Positions 53,724 to 64,000 of a stretch of DNA of 64,000 nucleotides are shown here, piece by piece (positions within the stretch are counted from its first letter, which is position 1; each line of letters opens with the position of its first letter). The notes beneath the pieces were generated by a model, which saw nothing but the letters and a program-made list of their open reading frames with translations, was not told the DNA's origin and made no database searches. The translations under genes were made by a program, and so were the position numbers. The stretch spans positions 62,012,040-62,076,039 of the forward strand of contig OY743176.1 in NCBI GenBank assembly GCA_963555705.1. Direction: 5' to 3'. The DNA is from Ligustrum vulgare. Its lineage: Eukaryota > Streptophyta > Magnoliopsida > Lamiales > Oleaceae.

Positions 53724-54920
53724 TAAATTGATAAAACTAAGAAATTTTATAAAATGGCAGTTGAAAATGGGGGGAAACTATGTGCTTAAATGGTGACGGT
53801 TATCTTATTATTATATATGTATAGATGATACAATTATTAAAAAAGTAACATTAATATATTGACACAATTATCAAAAAATGACATTAAGAAAAGTAACATG
53901 AATATTGTGACACAATTATTAAAAAGGTAACATGAATACTGTAAAAATTGAAAAAGTGATATTCAAGTAAAAAAAGGGCAAATGTCACTTTTTCAACTAA
54001 AAAAGTAATATCATGTCATTTTTTTCACTTTTTATTAAAAAAGAAGGTAGAAAGAGTGGCATTGTTCTTGTGTATGGAGAATTAAGAATATGTAATGTAT
54101 CTACTAGTGTTTGTGGACTTTTTTATTTAAAAAATGGCATTCTGTTGCCTTTTTGGAAAAAGATGGACATATTTGTTACTGCTTTCATATGGTGTGTTTG
54201 TGTATGAAGAATCTGTAATATGTCTAATAGTATTGTCGACTTGTGTAATTTATTATGTTACACTGACGCACGTAGTGAAAGAATAATATTGCGAAAATTG
54301 AAAAACTGAATTCAAGTAGCAAAAAGTGCTAAAAAGTGACATTGTCACTTTTTAATTAAAAAAGAAGGTGAGATAAAAAAAAAAAAAAAAGGAAAAGTGA
54401 TAAGAAGGGACATTTTGTCACTTTTTTTTTTTGTATTTGTGGAATTGTATAATTTGTTAGTCAATCATTATTATTGCAAAAACTGTAAAAGTGACATTGT
54501 GTTTGTATATGGAGAATTGAAAATGTGTAATTATTTACTAGTGTGTTGTGAACTTGTGTAATTTGTTGGTCAATGATGAATATTGCAAAAATTGAAAAAA
54601 TTAACCTTCAAATAGAAAAAAAATGAAGTATCACTTTTTAGTTAAAAAAGATAAAAAGTAACATTATGTTACTAAAAAAAAAAGTGGTACAATTATTCTA
54701 ATATTTTGAATAAAATTAACAAGTTATGAATTTATTCTAAGGTTTTAATTTATGTTTGAGAGAGAAGGTAACATACATATCAATTTTTTAAAAATAAGTG
54801 GCATTGTGTCACTTTTTTTTAAAAAAAAAAGTAACAAAAATAATAAAAAGTGGCACTCAAAATTACAAAGTATTTTTACTTTTTAAAAATTTTTGAAAGT
54901 GTATTTTTGTAAGTGGTCCA
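53724..54920. repeat. Degenerate tandem block, AAGTGACA family
   Basis: Repeated phrases: AAAAAGTGACATTGTCACTT or AAAAGTGGCATTGTGTCAC (54330, 54490, 54795), TGTATGGAGAATTAAGAATATG (54072, 54508), TCTACTAGTGTTTGTGGACTT and its variant (54100, 54535), TTGCAAAAATTGAAAAA (54290, 54583). Units are a few hundred bp and strongly diverged. The GTGACA..TGTCAC pairs are small inverted repeats. No gene. Confidence 0.75.
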
Positions 54921-55170
54921 AAAATAAGAATATTTGTGTAAACATACCTTGCTGCACAGTTTGGAAGTCATACTATACTCAAACTTACAGCACGATCACA
55001 AGGTGGAGACTTTAAATTCCGGAAATGCCCTTCATTGTCCATTGAATTACCAACTTAGACATTATGCTTTTCGTTCAAAATTGGGATATATCTTTTCTCT
55101 CCAAAAAGAAAATTATAACGGGATTTGAGTTAAAAGACCTTGTCAAAGCATAATCTTAGTAAAATAAGTT
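54921..55170. other. Intergenic, no gene
   Basis: A 64-codon ORF (54934-55128) has no family. The stretch leads into the left TIR-like core of the second MULE-type element. Confidence 0.4.
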
Positions 55171-57115
55171 CACTTCTACAATGTTTTGTTAAATGACCCT
55201 CACTATTAAATAAAAGACAAAATATATTACACAATATCCAAAATATCCTTTCAACTCAAATGACCTTCAAGACCTACCAAACACGCCCTTATGAATTCAA
55301 TACAAGCAGTGTCTTTGTTTTCTTCTTTGCGATGAAACCTTGACCTTTCTCTCATCACCTTCTCTTCATTATTCTATTTTTACATAAAAGTTAAAAAAAT
55401 TCTTGTTTGTCCTCCATTTTGGCGAATTGATACTTTGAATGAAATTTATCAAATTACCCACATTTAATATTTGTAATTGAAGAAGAAAAATGCACACATC
55501 AATCCTTCAATTTTTTTGTTGTGCTGTAATGTAATGTTGCTGGTTATTGCATTTACTGAAAATTTTCTTAACGTCATATATGCCGCTATCTTATTTTTAA
55601 ATTTTTATCATGTATATAACTTTGGGGGTTTACGACATTATTGCTCATATATGCGTTTGCTTAAGAATTTTTACATTTGCTTAAGAATTTATCAAAACGT
55701 TACATATGCCTTTATCTGTGATGCATAACGGCGCCCATGCCGTTATCTCATTTTTTCATTGTTAACGTGTATATAACTTTGGAGGTTTATGACATTGTTG
55801 CTCATATATGCATTTGCTTAAGAATTTATATATTTGCTTAAGAATTTGTCATAACGTCACATATGCCGTTATCTGTGACGCATAACGACACCCATGTCAT
55901 TATCTCATTTTTTCACTCTCAGCCTGTATATAACTTTGAGGGGTTACGACATTGTTGTTAATATATCCATTTTCTTATGAATTTAAAATAAGACAAGTAT
56001 GTTGTTAGCACTCATCATGTATTGATTGAAAAGTTTATTATTATGCATTTTGACTGGTATAATGTAGCATTTTGTGATATGATCAATTGAAATTTATTTA
56101 TTTTATTTTGAATTTCAGTTATGGATGTGTCAGACAAGGTGTGGATATCAGTTTGTTATTTCGTTGATTTTGTGGAGAAATAATGTCGGTGAGTGGACAT
56201 GAAGGAAAATAGACATATGTTGTTAATTTTATGTATTTTTCTGGTTGAATGTTTATTGAACATCTTAAATGTGGTGTTATGTATGTTATACTAGATTTAA
56301 TATGTAACATTTAGCTAATAGGTGTTTTTTTATATTATTCTCATAAACTACCAGCATAACGGAACAGATGTCGTTTTGGGTTCACTAAAACTGCACACAC
56401 ACCATTATGGTCGTAAACGGATTTGTCTGTCATGTAAATCGGAATTGAACATCTTATTTTGAATAAAAACACTTTAATAAGTCAATGTATCTGTTTTCAT
56501 GTTGTTCCAAAAAGTTTAGAATCATAACGGCATCAATGTAGTTATGGGTAGTAGACTAAAGTTTCTTGTACTTGCCGTTATGGTCTTCAACGTGCGTGTT
56601 TGTCACTTACATCAGCACTCAACATCTTATTTTTCATAAAATCAATCTTGTAAGACAATGTATCAGTTTTCAGGTAATTCCGAACATTTTAGACCCATAA
56701 AGGCAACATACACGTTATGTCACTAAAGCGTCACACTTGTCGTGATGGTCCTAAACGTGCGTGTCTGTCGCTTACAACGACACTTAACATCCTATTTTTT
56801 ATATAAAGTCACTGTTTTAAGACAATGTATCAGTTTTCAGATAGTTCCGAACACTTTAGACCCATAACAGCAACATAACCGTTATCGGTTCACTAAAGCG
56901 GCATACTTGCCGTTATAACCATACATTAATAATTTCTAGCTTTATTCGGTCCTTAAAGATGTTAATGTTTAAAAATAAACAAATTAGAGGCTTACTTGTT
57001 ATAAGAATGTTGATGACGCTTAGTTTTGTTGATTTCGTAACAAATAACTCAAGTATCTTAAGTGAATGAATTGTGTTTGTAATTGAGTATGATAGCAAGT
57101 ATCCGTTATCAAGTT

Positions 57116-57960
57116 TACTTGAGCATTTTTCTATTCCGTCAAAGTTAGACGATATATCCACACCCAAGAATGCATAAATTTCATAATTCTTTAACTTAAA
57201 ACCTGTCTGGTCGCATTTAGAGGCATAACGAAAAGCTTACCGCTTTGGTATTAATATTGGTAAGCATGTCGTTATCAACTTTATTTGCACATTTTTCTAT
57301 TCCGTCGAAGCTAAACCACGTATCTACACCCAAGAATACATAAATTTCATAATTCCATAACTTAGAACCGATCCGGTCGCATTTAGAGGCATAACGACAA
57401 GCTTGCCGCCTTGTTATTAATATAACGGCAAGCACGTCGTTATCAACTTTAACATTTTTCTATTCCGTCAAAGTCAAAACGCATATCCACACCCAAGAAT
57501 ATATAAATTTCATTATTCCATAACTTAGAACCCGTCTAGTCACATTTAGAGGCATGACGACAAGCTTGCCACTTTGGTATTAATATATAGGCAAGCATGA
57601 CGTTATCAACTTGAGCATTTTTATATTTCGTCAAAGTCAGACCACGTATCTACATCTAAGAATACATAAATTTCATAATTCCATAACTTAGAACTCGTTC
57701 GATCACATTTAGAGGTATAACGACAAGCTTACCGCTTTGGTATTAATATAATAACAAGCATGCCTTTATCAACTTTATTTGAGCATTTTTCTATTCCATC
57801 AAATTCAGACAGTATATCCATACCCAAGAATACATAAATTTCATAATTCCAAAACTTATAACCCGTTCGCTCACATTTAGAGGCATAATAGCAAGTTTGT
57901 CGCTTTGGTATTAACATAACAACAAACATGCCGTTATTAATTATACTTGATGAAGAAACC
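57116..57960. repeat. ~180-bp tandem array in the second MULE-like element
   Basis: Five diverged units, each with CATTTTTCTATTCCGTCAAA, ACACCCAAGAATACATAAAT, TTAGAGGCATAACGACAAGC and TTGGTATTAATAT. The small minus ORFs overlapping it (57217-57435, 57729-58013) share the translation FDGIEKCSNKVD because of the repeat; I do not consider them genes. Confidence 0.9.
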
Positions 57961-58205
57961 TGTGCAATACCAAATTCAATTATACTTAAGGAAGAAACCT
58001 GCCTACTGAACAATAAAAATTAGTTTAAAAATAAACACATTAACCATTCACATTAATCATTCACATTAATACAATCAGAAACCTGTACAATGTTAACATA
58101 ATAAACTTAATAATTACATGCTGAATACACATCAACCATTCACAATGACAACTTAACATCTCAAAAAATCTGAACATTAACACATTTAAGCCAATAATAT
58201 ATGTT

Positions 58206-58391
58206 CTAAGGGTCGAATTCCCCATCAAAAATCTCAGCTGCCTTTTTCTGCCTCCACATTAGCATATGCTTAGTTTGAACAAGATGCAAGTCAAGTTCAG
58301 CTAAGGAAAATTCGACGAGCTTTACTGTAAAGACTCCACAATCAAATCTAGCAAAAGAAATTAACAAGTGTTTAAGTCCAACCATCAACAA
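58206..58391 (-). pseudogene. ULP1-like protease C-terminal exon fragment
   Basis: Encodes the Cys half of a C48 peptidase active site, RFDCGVFTVKLVEF, then DLHLVQTKHMLMWRQKKAAE and a C-terminus GEFDP. The His and Asp region is not present nearby, so only the last exon remains recognisable. At 58528-58560 a second, worse copy of the same site (SECGPFTVK on minus) is visible, suggesting an internal duplication. It differs in sequence from the ULP1 gene of the 14.2-kb MULE, so it belongs to a separate lineage. Confidence 0.7.
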
Positions 58392-59907
58392 ATTTAGAAA
58401 CAGAGTTTTGCACTAAAAAGGGAATGAAAAAACCAATACAAAGTCATGAAAACTGATGAAACTGATAAGAGACCAAAATGATCTAAAATAGCATCAATAA
58501 AACCCAACTAATGAAAATATGATTAACTTCACTGTAAAAGGTCCACATTCGGATTTACAAAGCAATTGAGGTATCAGTAACGATAATAAAATATTTGTTA
58601 ATATATGAACATAAAATTCGTTCACAAGCAAGAACACAAAAACATATTTCAAATTATCATAAGTGACGTTATAATGTATAACTATAACGACTTAAATTCC
58701 CTTACTATCATAGCTTTCTTATCTATCGCTTTCATTTATATCAAATGTCTTATTTAAAATTAATTAATGCTAAATAGTTAATGTGATATTTTAGAATCCT
58801 TTTAAACGCTTTTGACTCATAACGGTATTAGTGACATTATGAGATAACTAGAAGGACTTAGGTGCTATTTTGGTAAAAAAAAAAAAAAAAAATCCCACAA
58901 CATGTCCATATAAAATGTCCACAAAAATTCTTCTACAAGCATGCCATAAAACATGTCTTCAAGCATGAAAATAAAATTTATCGACATTTATGAACACATA
59001 AAACTTGTTTAGTTACTATTATGAAATTATGCACTTTTGTCGGACATTCTATATTTGATATATTCAATTTTAAATCATAGCGAAAAACACTCAACAATAA
59101 TTTAACCATAACATACAAATTACATATAACGGCATGCCTGTCGTTACGAAATTTTATATAGATTTTTTGAATATTTCAAGTCTCAAAGCAGCTAAATATT
59201 GTGTATCTAACATGCAACAAGCGCCAGCAAGCGATCGAGAATGCAATTGAAAGTTTTCTAACTCATAACGGCAAAAATGACGTTATGGTATAACTAAAAC
59301 GACATTGCTGCCATTATGTGTCCAGTAACATGATTATTTTCAATAAACTCATTCCTCTGAGTCATTCATCGAACACCATGAAAACATTATTCATTTCATC
59401 ACACTTTACATGTATACATGAATTTTCAAAAATTATCTATGCTCTAACCCAATTTCAACATTCAAACTATACATAGCTCATCTTCATCTACATCAAAAAT
59501 GAAGAAATTTTTCGCCAACAATCAATATTGTCCAAAAAAAATATTTATAAATTACCTTGTTAACATGAAGTGAGAAAAATCACCATTGAGAGGGTGTAAG
59601 GTTTTGGGGTCTTGTGCATAATGATTCTAATGTTGCAAGATTTTCATCTCCAATGATTTATCTTGTAAAAGAGATATAGATGAAGAGAGATAGAGGAAAG
59701 AATGATGAAAAATCGTTGAAGAACAAAGGAGGAGAAAAAATGAAGAGAAATTTGTGAAGATAAGAATGGCAGTAGAAAATATAGTGCTAATAATGTGAGA
59801 ACTTTTATGTCATCTAGTTATTACTTTTTTTATTTAAATTTAAACATATTTTTCTGGTCAAAGGCCATTTGACAAAATATTATGCGAAGTAGGGTTATAT
59901 ACTGATA

Positions 59908-59935
59908 CTAGTTTTAGTCGTGCATTGCACGAATG
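59908..59935 (-). other. Helitron-type 3' terminus
   Basis: On minus: hairpin TCGTGCAATGCACGA, then CTAAAA and CTAG followed by T. The element would extend to the right; its TC start was not found. Confidence 0.55.
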
Positions 59936-61080
59936 ATCGTCAAATGTAAGTTTCAAAAATATATTGTAAATGTGTATGGAAGTGGAATTAATGAGGGAGT
60001 TGTTTATTATATTGAATTAGATATATTTATATTATTTATATTTGCGTACAATGTATGAATAAAAGCGGTTGAGGGAGAATATATTTGTATCGTTCTTTGA
60101 GAGCTAGCGTTATATTTTGATTGATTTGCACTGAAGATTGTAACCATCGCAAGTCCAGGTATAGGAATTTAATCTTAGCACATTAGTAACAGTTTTGTGC
60201 ACGCCATACTCTAACTGCCAGCCCACCTTTAAAAGTCGGAGGGACTCTAATTCTACGTTTATGCTTGGGTATTTTCGCACGTTGGAAAATCTCATATTTG
60301 GATTGTTCAATGTATGAGTTTAACATGCTACCTACATATATATATATATATTCGTGTCAGGCAATCAACATATGCACATTACATGGTATGTAAAATTTTA
60401 TCAATGCACGTGGGTATCCAAATCGAGCATACGAAGATAACGTACCAACTACAACAACATTAACCACGACTCCAACTGAAAGGTCTACAGTATACAATTC
60501 AAATTCTGCTCAGAAGACTTTGCCCCTCTTTTTGAATTTCGTAACTGTTGCACATCAAGAATCAATGACTATCTATATCAGTAAATGATCACACCGAAAT
60601 GAATCCGTGCATCCTAATCTAATGAGAAAGTTGACACGGGGACAATTTTATTAATGTTATGGCCAAATATAATTGAACTAATAGCAAGTTTTATAGACAG
60701 AAGACACTAAATATTGCAAGAAGTAAAATTTCAGAAACTTGCAACGTTAATGGATATCCAGTCTTTTAGAGTAACAAATTTCATACTATTAAATAAAAGC
60801 AAATTAGAAAGTCATAATCTCTTTATGTAACCGTATCTTCTATAGAATAAAACGTGCTTTCTAGATCAAGAAACAACAAGAATGTTTTTTACAAAAAAGT
60901 GCTCCAATTTTGAAAAGAAAAGATGGATCAGCCAACATCTTATTCCGTAACAAAGCACATGATCTCATCAAAAACCAAGTGGCCAAAGAGAACATTATGA
61001 ACGCAAAATTCACAAAGCCTGAAAGCCATGAGGCATCCAGTCATCCGTTATATAGCATGAAAGATAGAAAAGGTGTTACT
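59936..61080. other. No gene identified (possible Helitron body)
   Basis: Short ORFs at 60110-60310 (minus) and 60910-61104 (plus) have no recognisable motif. A short TA run lies at 60338-60351. Confidence 0.4.
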
Positions 61081-61380
61081 GACATAAAACACACACATGT
61101 ATGATAATCTTTACTTCCAGGTCCAAATATTTGACCTTTGAATAACATCGCTCTTTGCAGTCTCGTACATATATAGCACCACGACCCTCGATCTCTCTAA
61201 TCACCTCCTCGTATTTTAGAATGGGTCCTAACTGCTCTCCCTCCTTATCATCATATCGACCTTCATTTACCACCAGAGAACTTCCCATTTCCATCAATCC
61301 CATCAACCAAATTCCCACCACAACCATAAACAAAATATACCAAAGCACGAACCTTCTAGGTTTTGTATTGATTAGAGAAA
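61076..61380 (-). CDS. Small membrane-protein-like ORF, possibly partial
   Basis: About 100 codons open on minus. Near the N-terminus is one strong transmembrane segment (FVLWYILFMVVVGIWLMGLM) preceded by basic KPRR, then a charged region (EEVIREIEGRGAIYVRDCKE) and two cysteines. No family recognised. The frame runs to 61414, but everything before about 61380 is MITE sequence, so the true 5' end was probably displaced or the MITE lies in an intron or leader. It could be a real small membrane protein exon or a fragment. Confidence 0.35.
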
Positions 61381-61533
61381 GATGTGTTTGGCAAACATGT
61401 TTTTTCCTACACAATTTCTCAAATCACTTTTTAACCGCACACATTTTCTTTCTCCAATTTTTAACCACACATTTTACCTAGAAAACATAAAAAAACATGT
61501 TTTTAAACAAAAAAACTTTTAACAAACAGAGGC
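61381..61533 (+). mobile_element. MITE family B copy (best preserved)
   Basis: GATGTGTTTGGCAAACATG to CTTTTAACAAACAGAGGC; the ends form an imperfect TIR around TGTTTGKYAAA. The interior TTTTTAACCACACATTTTAC and AGAAAACATAAAAAAACAT match the other copies. Confidence 0.75.
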
Positions 61534-61559
61534 TAAATATTCAAGAAATCAAAAATCAC

Positions 61560-61815
61560 GATAAACACAAATGAAGTACTTCCAAAAACCAAATATACAG
61601 AAGCCCTAACCTCCCAGATTTTGTTAACAAATCAAAGATAGAAAACGACGGAGAAAAAATGTAAGAAGAGGGTATGAATAGTGAAGAAACTAATAAACGG
61701 GAAACCATAAATGAAGTACGTCTACAAACCAAGTATATAGGAGGCACAACAGTGTACAGGAGGCAGAACCTCCCAAGTTTTGGTAGCAACTCGAAGACAA
61801 AAAAATTGAGAAATA
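61560..61815. repeat. Diverged ~140-bp tandem pair
   Basis: AAATGAAGTACTTCCAAAAACC...CCTCCCAGATTTTG (61569) and AAATGAAGTACGTCTACAAACC...CCTCCCAAGTTTTGG (61709), both followed by AAC-rich and GAAAACGA/GAAGACA sequence. Confidence 0.75.
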
Positions 61816-64000
61816 AAAGTACGACGATGCTACAAATAGTGTTGCGAAGTCATTTTAATGGGGGAACTAACTTGTACGACGTCATTTAAACCCCAATATT
61901 GTCTGAAATTGCAAAAAATGAAGCAGTCGGGGCTTGAAGTCCCAACCCTCGAGACACTGGACAACTTAAAATATAAAGGCAACCAATCCTGAAGGATTGA
62001 ACAGGCTATGAGTAGTGCTAAACCGGTTGCCTCTTTTATATGTAGTTAGATTAGATTAGGTATAGTAAGTCAAACAAATGCAAGATAAGAACTGTACTAT
62101 GGTGAACAAATTTAAACACAAGAAGGATGCTTGTTGAATTTTCTATGTGCAACATATTATAATTATAGCTTGAACTCGCGATTGAATTACGATTGTACTA
62201 CCAAAAGAAGTGACTATTCTAATGTCAAACATGGATATAATCTTCATAGGATATTTCAAAGTTGATTTATAGCTAACTAAACATAAGATTTTTTACATAA
62301 ATAATGTTCATACAAGGACAGATGCACACTATCTACTAAAAAGCCCAACTGAACTAATTTTATTTCATTTAAATCAATCAATCGAAAAAAGCATCATCAC
62401 AGAAAAATAAATATGAGATAAGCCTGAACAAAAACTGCAATTAATATACACACACAAAAAATTTCTATTAATCTCTTTACACACAAAAATGAAATCTGGA
62501 AAACAATTTCGCCGAAAATGAAAATGCGAGAAAACAGCAAAAGAAAAATACTTCTCAAAAAAAAAAAAAAAAATTAAATGCTAAAATTTTAAAAACTACA
62601 AATAATGATTCGAACCGTTGACGTCCCTCTGTATGTAAAAGTCAAAGAACATACTGTGTACTAATGTTATTCGGAGAAAAAAATATATAGAACTTACGGA
62701 TGGAGAGCATCTGGGGCAGGGGCACGGTGTGAACTACTAAAACCATATGTAAAAAGCGCTTACAAGATAAGCATGGATTAGATTTCCTCTACACGGTATT
62801 TGATAAATAAAGTTAAACCACTGTACGTGAATGCTCATTTCAAGAGGATCGCAAACACAAAAAATAAGAGCATTATCTGATTTGCAAATGAATGGCATGC
62901 ACAACTTCAAGCCAACATGACATGGCTTGAGGTGGACAACCAGAGCCCAAACTTGAGAGAGAACACAAAAAAGTTGCACCACAACGCTGTTGTAACTGCT
63001 CGCTGGTTAAAAATATAAAAATTCAGGTGGCAATGAAATCATGCCGAATAATTGAAAAGTCAAAAGAAAAAGTTCACCATCCAAAATGCTTATCTAACAC
63101 CATTATGTAGGCTAAGAGAAGGAAGCAATTCAGTGGATATTCTCTACCTCTGAATATATATAAAATGCAACAATAAATACAACGAACAAGTTTGTCCTAT
63201 GCTACATCATAATAAAGGAGCTATATTTAAGAATGCTTAAAGAAAGGCAATTTGCTCTGCCATCATTTATAAATTATTTCCCCTTTCAGGAGCAGTTTTA
63301 ATCTTAACCAAGCACTCACTTAACAAGCATCAAAAATAGTTCAAGATAACAAATTTCAATGCAAAATTAGAGCTCATAACTCATAATTTCAATACAAGTA
63401 TACAACATCATTAAATCTTCCATTTCTAAGTGATCGATTGTGTAAAAAAATAAAAGATAAAAAAAAAAAAAAAAAACTTCTACAATATCTGATTTTGTAC
63501 ACACGATCTTAAATTTTTTCCAATATAGCTTTTCTCAAACTGATTATTTGTATATCTAAAGAAAACCCATTCCCTGTAGTTTGAAAAGAACAGATTTAAT
63601 TCAACTTAACTCAAAATTAATGCCACCTGTTAACCCTCACCTGAAGTCTTAGCATTTGAAATCAAATAACTCCCAATTTTAGAATATGATAATCCTCTAT
63701 TGCAATTGACAACTGGAACTTGGAACTTGAAAAGATCGGATATTAGTGTAGTGTTTCAACAGTTACAAGAACCACTCCTTGGCTTCTAGCTCTAACCAAA
63801 ACAACTCAAACAAACTGCAAGAATCACCCACAAACAAAAACCTACTCACAAAATCACAAACCACAGAACACAAATTCAATCGGTGGTGAAAGCTGTAGAC
63901 GTGTAGGAATAGTTCACACTAAGATTTGAGTTGGAGGTGAAGGAAAATAAGATAAGCTCGTAATTTGGGAGCTGTAGCAGTAACGAACCTAGAGCTGAAA
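61816..64000. other. No gene identified
   Basis: Intergenic or intronic DNA. The 62737-62982 minus ORF (81 codons, Cys- and Val-rich) has no known motif. Pyrimidine- or adenine-rich stretches near 62557 and 63455. The last 200 bases are less AT-rich and could approach a gene outside the window. Confidence 0.4.

Larger units (their letters stand above)
55540..59330. repeat. Dispersed TAACGGCA / TGCCGTTA motif
   Basis: The core CATAACGGCA, CATAACGACAAGCTTGCC or its complement TGCCGTTAT recurs throughout (for example 55862, 56352, 56583, 56861, 56900, 57226, 57390, 57403, 57712, 57920, 59137, 59263). At 57130-57960 it forms a tandem series of roughly 180-bp units with shared phrases TCCACACCCAAGAAT, AATTCCATAACTTAGAACC and TCACATTTAGAGGCATAACG. 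Confidence 0.88.
55171..59893. mobile_element. Second MULE-like element with ULP1 relic, ~4.7 kb
   Basis: Inverted end cores ACTTCTACAATGTTTTGTTA..AATGACC (55172-55198) and, in reverse complement, ACTTCGCATAATATTTTGTC..AATGGCC (59863-59890). Between them is a ULP1-like exon on minus (58206-58391) and dozens of TAACGGCA/TGCCGTTA motifs. No transposase was found and no TSD could be fixed, so both bounds are approximate. The parallel with the 14.2-kb element (ULP1 gene plus a private short motif) supports a MULE assignment. Confidence 0.55.

Noticed and set aside
57217..58013. Repeated minus ORFs encoding FDGIEKCSNKVD
   Set aside because: They are translations of the ~180-bp tandem array; no start context or domain.
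62590..62625. tRNA-like GATTCGAACCGTTGACG phrase
   Set aside because: Resembles a reverse T-arm, but no acceptor stem, D-arm or anticodon arm could be built around it.

Overview
This is a transposon-rich, AT-rich stretch of a flowering-plant nuclear genome, most likely a eudicot. The evidence is one intact intronless P-type pentatricopeptide repeat (PPR) gene of the Arabidopsis At1g79540 type, a decayed RRP12-like ribosome-biogenesis gene beside it, plant-type splice sites, and many plant transposon families (Ty1/copia, Ty3/gypsy-like LTRs, hAT, MULE, Helitron, MITEs). The species cannot be named from this sequence. No tRNA, rRNA, CRISPR or bacterial feature was seen.

Layout. 1-1.4 kb: 3' end of a dead copia element with its LTR. 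1.63-4.68 kb: a solo LTR (target-site duplication, TSD, AGACG) split by a second, oppositely oriented solo LTR of the same family. 6.49-8.48 kb: a dead hAT transposase. 8.59-22.81 kb: one large Mutator-like element (MULE) with about 200-bp terminal inverted repeats (TIRs) and a 9-10 bp TSD. It carries a MURA transposase on the plus strand and a ULP1-like (C48) protease gene with a DUF1985 domain on the minus strand. Both genes are broken. A solo LTR sits exactly inside the protease catalytic exon, and a hAT-like element and MITEs are nested near the right end. The noncoding DNA of this MULE is filled with a short GTGACC motif that largely changes strand between the two halves. 23.58-26.37 kb: a 2.8-kb solo LTR (TSD CTAAC). 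26.86-34.76 kb: another solo LTR (TSD ATTAA) split by a young 6.5-kb LTR element (TSD TAAAC, LTRs identical apart from one indel as read). That element has no recognisable gag-pol. It carries two antisense genes: a cytokinin-activating LOG-like gene and a cysteine-rich basic protein gene. 36.9-42 kb: RRP12-like pseudogene. 42.4-44.8 kb: the PPR gene, the only clearly intact host gene. 45.4-47.4 kb: a Helitron with an internal 645-bp tandem duplication. 47.7-48.3 kb: a hAT-type MITE with 8-bp TSD. 48.35-53.72 kb: a second Helitron candidate with an RPA-like exon, inserted into an AT-rich repeat block that resumes at 53.7-54.9 kb. 55.2-59.9 kb: a second, smaller MULE-like element with a ULP1 fragment, filled with a different short motif (TAACGGCA). 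60-64 kb: a Helitron 3' end, a small membrane-protein-like ORF, a MITE, and otherwise nothing I can assign.

How the parts relate. The window is mostly nested transposons around a PPR/RRP12-like gene pair. The most unusual items are (i) the young LTR element carrying a LOG-like gene and an unrecognised Cys-rich gene antisense to itself, and (ii) two ULP1-bearing MULE-type elements, each saturated with its own short repeated motif. In the larger element the motif shows a strand switch and a ~389-bp higher-order period. These readings come from inspection by eye; motif counts, percent identities and family names need computation.
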